Positions 59,405 to 64,000 of a stretch of DNA of 64,000 bases are shown here, one piece after another. The position numbers were made by a program, and so were the translations under genes. The notes beneath the pieces were generated by a model. That model searched no databases. It was not told where the DNA came from and saw nothing but the letters and a program-made list of their open reading frames with translations. This stretch comes from Leeuwenhoekiella sp044542075. Lineage in GTDB: Bacteria > Bacteroidota > Bacteroidia > Flavobacteriales > Flavobacteriaceae. Position 1 is the first letter of the stretch, and each line of letters begins with the position of its first letter. The stretch is taken from positions 186,001 through 250,000 of the forward strand of contig NZ_JBITTU010000001.1 in the NCBI RefSeq assembly GCF_044542075.1, in the 5' to 3' direction.

Positions 59405-60242
59405 TTTTAAAGAACATCTTCAAAATGCTCTTTCTGTTGAGACAATACAAATCACCTCGCTAACGGGTGGCGACATCAATGACGTCTATAAACTTTCGTG
59501 TTCAGATTGTAACTATGTAATAAAAGTTAATGACGTTTCAGCCTATCCTAATATGTTTAAGCTTGAAGCACAAGGTCTAGAATTTATAAGAACTTCAGAA
59601 AGTTTCCCGGTACCTGATGTGCTTACATACGATAATTTTGAAAATCTCTCATACCTTATTTTAGAATATCTGGAGACGGGACCTAAGAATTCCGACTTCA
59701 ATAATGTTTTTGGTTCTCAACTTGCTGCATTGCACAAAAGTAGTTCTCATAAGTTTGGTTTTGAGAACGATAATTACATAGGTAGTTTAAAGCAGTTCAA
59801 CACATCAGAATCTACTGCTTACGATTTCTATATTAATCAACGATTAGAACCTCAATTTAAATTAGCAGTAGACAACGGGTACAGCTTTAATTCTATTGAT
59901 TTATTTTATAAAGAAATAAGTCAATTAATTCCTTTAGAAAAACCGGCATTAATTCACGGCGATCTCTGGTCTGGCAATTACCTCATAAATTCTAATGGAG
60001 GTCCATCTCTTATAGATCCCGCAGTTAGTTTTGCTCCCCGGGAGATGGATATTGCTTTAATGCATCTTTTTGGGGGATTCGATCCACACCTATTTGATAC
60101 TTACAACAGTCAGTTTCCTTTAAAAACAGGATGGAAAAAACGTTTACAACTTTGGCAATTATACTATATATTAGTTCACGTAAATCTCTTTGGAGGGTCT
60201 TATTACACTTCCGCAAAAGCAATTCTCAAGGCCTATATATAG
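59391..60242 (+). CDS. Fructosamine kinase family protein
   Basis: This 283-residue aminoglycoside-kinase-fold protein has GGDINDVYKL near residue 27, YVIKVND, the catalytic loop LIHGDLWSGNYLI near 188 and SLIDPAVSFAPREMDIAL near 205. Bacterial members phosphorylate fructosamines or ribulosamines on protein lysines so that the sugars detach. The exact substrate is unknown. Confidence 0.92.
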   Translation: MLNDNFKEHLQNALSVETIQITSLTGGDINDVYKLSCSDCNYVIKVNDVSAYPNMFKLEAQGLEFIRTSESFPVPDVLTYDNFENLSYLILEYLETGPKNSDFNNVFGSQLAALHKSSSHKFGFENDNYIGSLKQFNTSESTAYDFYINQRLEPQFKLAVDNGYSFNSIDLFYKEISQLIPLEKPALIHGDLWSGNYLINSNGGPSLIDPAVSFAPREMDIALMHLFGGFDPHLFDTYNSQFPLKTGWKKRLQLWQLYYILVHVNLFGGSYYTSAKAILKAYI

Positions 60243-60336
60243 ATTTAACAAACTTTATATTTTGACCAAATATTATTGGCAAATTCTTACCAATTCACAG
60301 GTGCTTAATCAAGTAACTTTATTAAAAACTAACGTT

Positions 60337-60837
60337 ATGAGTACACAGAATTTATCAAATACAGAAGCAATTAAAAAATTAAAAGATTTAGCTACATCAA
60401 TAGATTTTGCAATGATGGCGACTGACTTATCTAACAAGCCAGTAGATGCCATACCCATGTCAACTAAAAAAGTTGATGAAGCAGGAAATATCTGGTTTTT
60501 AAGTGGAGCAGACAGCGATCACAATGCAAATATTAGTAAGGATGCAGATGTACAATTATTATATGCAAAACCCAGCGACATGAAATTTCTTAGTGTTTTT
60601 GGGACCGCCACAATAACAAAAGACAAAGCTATTTTAGAAGAACTCTATTCTACAACAGATGACTCCTGGTTTGACGGTATAAATGATCCTAACCTAACTG
60701 CTATTAAATTTACACCTGCTCAAGCTCAATATTGGGATACTAAAAGCAACAAATTTGTATCTCTATTAAAAATGGGTTACGCTGCTGTTACAGGAGATAA
60801 GGTAGATGTTGGAGAAACAGGATCTCTTAATCTTTAA
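60337..60837 (+). CDS. Pyridoxamine 5'-phosphate oxidase-fold general stress protein
   Basis: This 166-residue FMN-binding split-barrel protein has FAMMATDLSNKPVDAIPMS near residue 24, GNIWFLSGADSDHNANI near 49 and VSVFGTA-type strands. It resembles the general stress protein 26 group, which binds FMN or FAD. The start at 60337 gives the normal family N terminus; an upstream ATG lies inside the fructosamine kinase gene. TAACTTTA (60314-60321) is one mismatch from a -7 box. The gene ends in a strong terminator. Confidence 0.85.
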   Translation: MSTQNLSNTEAIKKLKDLATSIDFAMMATDLSNKPVDAIPMSTKKVDEAGNIWFLSGADSDHNANISKDADVQLLYAKPSDMKFLSVFGTATITKDKAILEELYSTTDDSWFDGINDPNLTAIKFTPAQAQYWDTKSNKFVSLLKMGYAAVTGDKVDVGETGSLNL

Positions 60838-60855
60838 TTATGTCTAAAAAATCTA

Positions 60856-60884
60856 AAGGAGTCTTATAAGTAAGACTCCTTTTC
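60856..60884. terminator. Terminator between convergent genes
   Basis: AAGGAGTCTTA (60856-60866) and TAAGACTCCTT (60871-60881) form a perfect 11-bp stem with a TAAG loop, followed on the plus strand by TT and a C. On the minus side it overlaps the end region of the 60883-61257 gene. Confidence 0.85.
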
Positions 60885-61257
60885 AATTTTCTAAGTTTTT
60901 TGTGTTAATTAATATCAACATCTTTTGGTGGCGTTTAGGTACTCCTACTATTTCATCTATATTCTTAATAAAATATATACTAATACTATAAGATAAGATG
61001 CTCTCTTTATATTCATCAAAGAAATTACGTTTTAAAACTTTACCATCTACGATTAATATATAATTCTCAGTATCGGGTTGTTTTAAGAAGTATTCTAATT
61101 GCAGTTTAGCTTCTTTCACTTCCCTAAATTTATCCTTGTCATTATAAGTATCTGGGTAACTTCCACCCGGTTCTACTGTAATCCCTTTAAAATCCTGAGC
61201 TTCTAAAGTATTAACTGAAAGCACCAGGAAAACCGAAAGTAGAAACCATATCCTCAT
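60883..61257 (-). CDS. Small exported protein of unknown function
   Basis: This 124-residue protein has signal peptide MRIWFLLSVFLVLSVNTLEAQ, then an alpha/beta region (YILIVDGKVLKRNFFDEYKESI) and a conserved-looking KRHQKMLILINTK near the end. I recognise no family. The start at 61257 is set by the signal peptide; an upstream ATG would add nine residues. Confidence 0.65.
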   Translation of the reverse strand: MRIWFLLSVFLVLSVNTLEAQDFKGITVEPGGSYPDTYNDKDKFREVKEAKLQLEYFLKQPDTENYILIVDGKVLKRNFFDEYKESILSYSISIYFIKNIDEIVGVPKRHQKMLILINTKNLEN

Positions 61258-61354
61258 AAGTATCTTTTTTACTAAAGTAATCATTTCTGATAAAGCGAGT
61301 TACAGTTAAAGAAGAATCGCTCATTTAAAGTTATCGTTCTTATATGGCATTTCT

Positions 61355-61362
61355 TATTTTTG
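61355..61362 (+). promoter_or_regulatory. -7 element of fabD
   Basis: TATTTTTG is a full TAnnTTTG match 27 bp upstream of the fabD ATG. No clear -33 TTG. Confidence 0.5.
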
Positions 61363-61389
61363 CTATTCAATTTTTAGAAAAACACAATT

Positions 61390-62271
61390 ATGAAAGCATA
61401 TATATTTCCCGGCCAGGGAGCTCAATTTACAGGAATGGGGAAAGATGTTTATGACAACTCAGAACTTGCGCGTTCTCTATTTCTAAAGGCAAATGAAATC
61501 TTAGGATTTGATATTACTAAAATTATGTTTGAAGGCTCTGCCGAAGAACTAAAAGAAACTAAAGTAACACAGCCTGCAATTTTTATTCATTCTGTGGCTT
61601 TATTTAAAGCTTTAGGAGAGTCAGCAGTTCCTCAAATGGTAGCGGGTCACTCTTTAGGAGAAATCTCTGCTTTAGTCGCTAATGATGTTCTTAGTTTTGA
61701 AGATGGGCTAAGTCTGGTTTCTCAAAGAGCTCAAGCTATGCAAAAGGCTTGTGACAATATACCATCTACTATGGCTGCTATTTTAGGACTTGAAGATGAA
61801 CTTGTTGAATCTGTGTGTGCAGATGTTGACGGCGTAGTAGTTGCTGCGAATTATAACTGTCCCGGTCAATTAATAATTTCTGGAGAGCTTAAGGCAGTTG
61901 AAGAAGCCTGTGACCGTCTTAAAGAACGTGGCGCAAAACGCGCATTATTATTACCGGTAGGTGGTGCTTTTCATTCTCCTCTAATGGAGCCTGCTCGTGA
62001 AGAACTTGCAAAAGCAATTGAGAATACAACCTTTAATACTCCATCCTGCCCTATTTATCAAAACGTGAGTACGACAGCGGTAATAGATCCTGTTGAGATT
62101 AAGAAAAATTTACTGTTTCAACTTACTGCTCCCGTAAAATGGACACAAAGTGTACAAAACATGCTTGCCGATGGGGCTTCTGAATTTATAGAAGTAGGCC
62201 CAGGAAAAGTTTTACAGGGCCTGGTTAAGAAAGTAGATCGTCAAGCGGTTACCAGCAGTGCTGTGCTATAA
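61390..62271 (+). CDS. fabD: Malonyl-CoA:ACP transacylase
   Basis: FabD loads malonyl groups onto acyl carrier protein for fatty acid synthesis. The 293-residue protein has FPGQGAQFTGMG at the start, GHSLGE with nucleophile Ser88, the Arg of SQRAQAM near 113, GAFHSPLM near 197 with the catalytic His, and EVGPGKVLQGL near 270. It is monocistronic with its own promoter and terminator. Confidence 0.96.
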   Translation: MKAYIFPGQGAQFTGMGKDVYDNSELARSLFLKANEILGFDITKIMFEGSAEELKETKVTQPAIFIHSVALFKALGESAVPQMVAGHSLGEISALVANDVLSFEDGLSLVSQRAQAMQKACDNIPSTMAAILGLEDELVESVCADVDGVVVAANYNCPGQLIISGELKAVEEACDRLKERGAKRALLLPVGGAFHSPLMEPAREELAKAIENTTFNTPSCPIYQNVSTTAVIDPVEIKKNLLFQLTAPVKWTQSVQNMLADGASEFIEVGPGKVLQGLVKKVDRQAVTSSAVL

Positions 62272-62291
62272 ATTCTTAATTACTACAAATA

Positions 62292-62317
62292 AAAAAAGCC
62301 CCTAAAAGGGGCTTTTT
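62292..62317. terminator. Terminator between fabD and the acidic lipoprotein gene
   Basis: AAAAGCCCC and GGGGCTTTT with a TAAAA loop, flanked by A-run and T-run, so it can work in both directions for the convergent genes. Confidence 0.92.
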
Positions 62318-62334
62318 CTTATCTTAAGAAGATA

Positions 62335-62571
62335 TTACATGTCGTCGTTTCCTTCAACTTCGTCTTCTACTTCTTGAGCACCGTCTTCGATAGCATCACC
62401 TGTATCTTCAGCAGCCTCTTCTATAGCGTCACCAGCGTCATCCATAGCATCACCCATGTCATCAGCAGCGTTTTCCATTGCATCTTCAGTTTTTTCTTCA
62501 GTAGTTTCGCGACAAGCAGAAACAGAAACCATTAGTAAAAGTGCGAAAGCACTAAAAATTAATTTTTTCAT
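62335..62571 (-). CDS. Acidic repeat mini-lipoprotein
   Basis: This 78-residue lipoprotein (signal MKKLIFSAFALLLMVSVSAC, Cys20) has a mature part made of short acidic helical repeats: CRETTEEKTEDAMENA, DDMGDAMDDAGDAIEEA, EDTGDAIEDGAQEVEDEVEGNDDM. It lacks basic residues in the repeat region. It is a paralog of the next gene and presumably sits on the periplasmic side of a membrane. Function is unknown. Confidence 0.8.
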   Translation of the reverse strand: MKKLIFSAFALLLMVSVSACRETTEEKTEDAMENAADDMGDAMDDAGDAIEEAAEDTGDAIEDGAQEVEDEVEGNDDM

Positions 62572-62605
62572 AATTGGTAATATTTTAATTAGCGTTAATT
62601 GCTCG

Positions 62606-62613
62606 CAAAAGTA
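62606..62613 (-). promoter_or_regulatory. -7 element of the acidic lipoprotein gene
   Basis: On the minus strand TACTTTTG (62613-62606) is a full TAnnTTTG match 34 bp upstream of the ATG. Confidence 0.5.
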
Positions 62614-62829
62614 TATAAATTAACATCACAATTTCATAAAATTTATTAAATTTTTTATCGAATTATAATTTTGATAAAAATATCGTAACGTTTACAACAA
62701 TTTGATTAACAGAGGCACAGGAAAATCTCAACTTTTTAAAGCCTACCATTATTCCGATTTTTCTATAATACAAGTGCTTTTAGTGTAAATTTTATAACCA
62801 GTGCAACTTTAAAAGGGCATTTTTATAGA

Positions 62830-63048
62830 CTACGCATCATCATCCATTACATCATCATTTCCTTGTATCTCATCATTTAATTCATCTGCACCTTCTTTGA
62901 TAGCTTCACCAGCATTTTCTGCACCGTTTTCTATATCCTCGCCTATAGACTCAAGAGCATCTTCTGTTTTTTCTTGAGTGGTTTCTCTACATGAGTAAAT
63001 TGAAAAAACAAATACTACCATCATTACTTTTAGAAAAATACGTTTCAT
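62830..63048 (-). CDS. Acidic repeat mini-lipoprotein, paralog
   Basis: This 72-residue lipoprotein (signal MKRIFLKVMMVVFVFSIYSC, Cys20) starts its mature part with CRETTQEKTEDALESIGED, matching the neighbour's CRETTEEKTEDAMENAADD, and ends in GNDDVMDDDA. Both genes are on the minus strand, separated by 258 bp of AT-rich DNA carrying the other gene's promoter and no further feature I can see. A local duplication is likely. Confidence 0.8.
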   Translation of the reverse strand: MKRIFLKVMMVVFVFSIYSCRETTQEKTEDALESIGEDIENGAENAGEAIKEGADELNDEIQGNDDVMDDDA

Positions 63049-63092
63049 ACTTTATATGTTTTTAGTTAGATTTTAAAAATAGTCAAAAGTTC

Positions 63093-63842
63093 TTATAACG
63101 GATTTTTCTCATTCAAGTATTTCCAATAGCGTTTAGGAACGTGCTGCGTATGTAATTTCAGATTAATACGGCTTCTAATGGTTGTACTTGTAAAATAATT
63201 TTGCCATAATAAATCATATTGATTTTCCTCCTCGTGCATCGCTTCTTTAAACTCTTCTTTAGATTTAAAATCAAAAGAAACAAATTCAATTTTATTCAAG
63301 TCGTAAAACAAACCAAAATCACGTTTAGAATCAAAAATTAAAAATTGCTGGTCTGCATATCTGTTTTTAAAATGTCTGGCAATTAAAGGAAGTACATTAA
63401 AATCTGGACTTATTATTGATGCATATAAATCATCTGCCGTTCTTTTAAAACGCACAAACGCTTCCATTCTATGTTTTTCTCTACCTACCTTTTTAGTAAG
63501 TTGTGCCAACATCAAAACTGCAGGATGCCCAAAATCATTCTCATTCTTAGTTTTTAAAACATACTGAATTGCAGCAAGAATATACCGTTCTCTACCCTCC
63601 TGCTCACTTAAAAATGACCAGTATACTAATTGCTGAAAGCTTTTAAACTGCCGGAGTCCTTCCCAAACACGAGAAGCTTTAGTTTCATCTGTATAAATTT
63701 CTACCGTTTCAGAAAAAAAATCAGGCTCAAAATGTGTCGTATCTACGATTATAACCTCACTTAATCGCTCTTCATACACCTGAAATATTGCTGTAAGCAT
63801 CCCCTCAAAACTACCATCATAAACAAGTTTATGCTTTTGCAT
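63093..63842 (-). CDS. TIGR03915-family putative DNA repair protein
   Basis: This 249-residue protein has LVYDGSFEGMLTAIFQVYEER at the start, RVWEGLRQFKSF near residue 60, and a C-terminal half with FVRFKRTADDLYASIISPDFNVLPLIARHFKNRY and DLLWQNYFTSTTIRSRIN, as in the TIGR03915/DUF4130 family. It directly follows the gene for its usual partner (stop and start adjacent, TAG-ATG). The DNA repair or modification role comes from this recurring pairing, not from known biochemistry. Confidence 0.9.
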   Translation of the reverse strand: MQKHKLVYDGSFEGMLTAIFQVYEERLSEVIIVDTTHFEPDFFSETVEIYTDETKASRVWEGLRQFKSFQQLVYWSFLSEQEGRERYILAAIQYVLKTKNENDFGHPAVLMLAQLTKKVGREKHRMEAFVRFKRTADDLYASIISPDFNVLPLIARHFKNRYADQQFLIFDSKRDFGLFYDLNKIEFVSFDFKSKEEFKEAMHEEENQYDLLWQNYFTSTTIRSRINLKLHTQHVPKRYWKYLNEKNPL

Positions 63843-64000
63843 CTAATTAAATAACGCTAATTGTTGATTGTAAAATTTTTGATACTTACTTTTTGAGGTT
63901 TGCAAAATCATACTTTTAATACGCTCGGGCTCCAGATCTTTACTTTCAAAATTTGAAGAATTACATACCATAAAATACTTAGCTCTGCTCATCGCAATGC
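63843..64000 (-). CDS. TIGR03916-family putative DNA modification/repair radical SAM protein, C-terminal end
   Basis: Only the last 51 residues are in the window (MSRAKYFMVCNSSNFESKDLEP, ERIKSMILQTSKSKYQKFYNQQLALFN). The radical SAM CxxxCxxC motif would lie outside. Identification relies on the immediate coupling to the TIGR03915-type gene and on the C-terminal style, so the call is partly contextual. Confidence 0.7.
   Translation of the reverse strand, partial: IAMSRAKYFMVCNSSNFESKDLEPERIKSMILQTSKSKYQKFYNQQLALFN

Overview
The window is chromosomal DNA from a member of the Bacteroidota, most likely a marine Flavobacteriaceae. The evidence is AT-rich sequence, promoters of the TTG-N19/23-TAnnTTTG type, GLPGLI-family secreted proteins, a carboxypeptidase-regulatory-domain outer-membrane barrel, DUF5686, 2TM-domain and DUF2061 proteins, a two-gene methionine synthase and a MetX-aspartokinase-homoserine dehydrogenase fusion. 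Almost all of it is ordinary, densely packed core genome. I see no rRNA, tRNA, CRISPR array, phage or conventional insertion sequence.

Layout. 1-4.2 kb: two paralogous PagL-like lipid A deacylases flanking a head-GIN lipoprotein and a GT39-type glycosyltransferase. 4.3-9.8 kb: metF and a split metH behind a SAM-I riboswitch; the second metH gene carries an in-frame 426-bp insertion encoding a DUF559 nuclease domain with terminal inverted repeats. 10-11.9 kb: AhpD-like protein, then a histidine-kinase-like protein without an ATPase domain overlapping a single-domain response regulator. 11.9-20.2 kb: assimilatory sulfate reduction (FNR-like reductase, siroheme synthesis, sulfite reductase, cysN, cysD, cysH, DUF2061) and an Rrf2 regulator, with a repeated palindrome at both promoters. 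20.2-26.8 kb: methionine synthesis (metZ-like gene, osmC, metX-thrA fusion, metY) behind a second SAM-I riboswitch. 27.1-28.7 kb: metK behind a divergent leader that looks like a SAM-II riboswitch.

28.7-41.5 kb: hydroxyacid dehydrogenase, thioredoxin-like protein, outer-membrane barrel protein, two GLPGLI proteins, a divergent histidine kinase/response regulator pair with a three-fold GTTAAC array between them, deoxynucleoside kinase, GH53 galactanase and App1-type phosphatase. 41.5-51.1 kb: membrane and soluble pyrophosphatases, DUF5686 protein, pdhB, etfBA and a bifunctional-nuclease-domain protein. 51.1-64 kb: nucleoside transporter, thyA, TonB-C protein, egtB-egtD, a class V aminotransferase, folA, fructosamine kinase, FMN-binding stress protein, fabD, two acidic mini-lipoproteins and the TIGR03915/TIGR03916 repair pair.

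Functionally, the 4-29 kb stretch is one sulfur and one-carbon neighbourhood. Sulfate is reduced to sulfide, homoserine is activated and sulfhydrylated to homocysteine, MetF and MetH make methionine, and MetK makes SAM. SAM is apparently sensed by three riboswitches, and the sulfate branch by a putative Rrf2 repressor. The most unusual items are the nuclease element inside MetH, the Rrf2/palindrome circuit, the SAM-I and SAM-II leaders facing opposite ways in one intergenic region, and the GTTAAC array.
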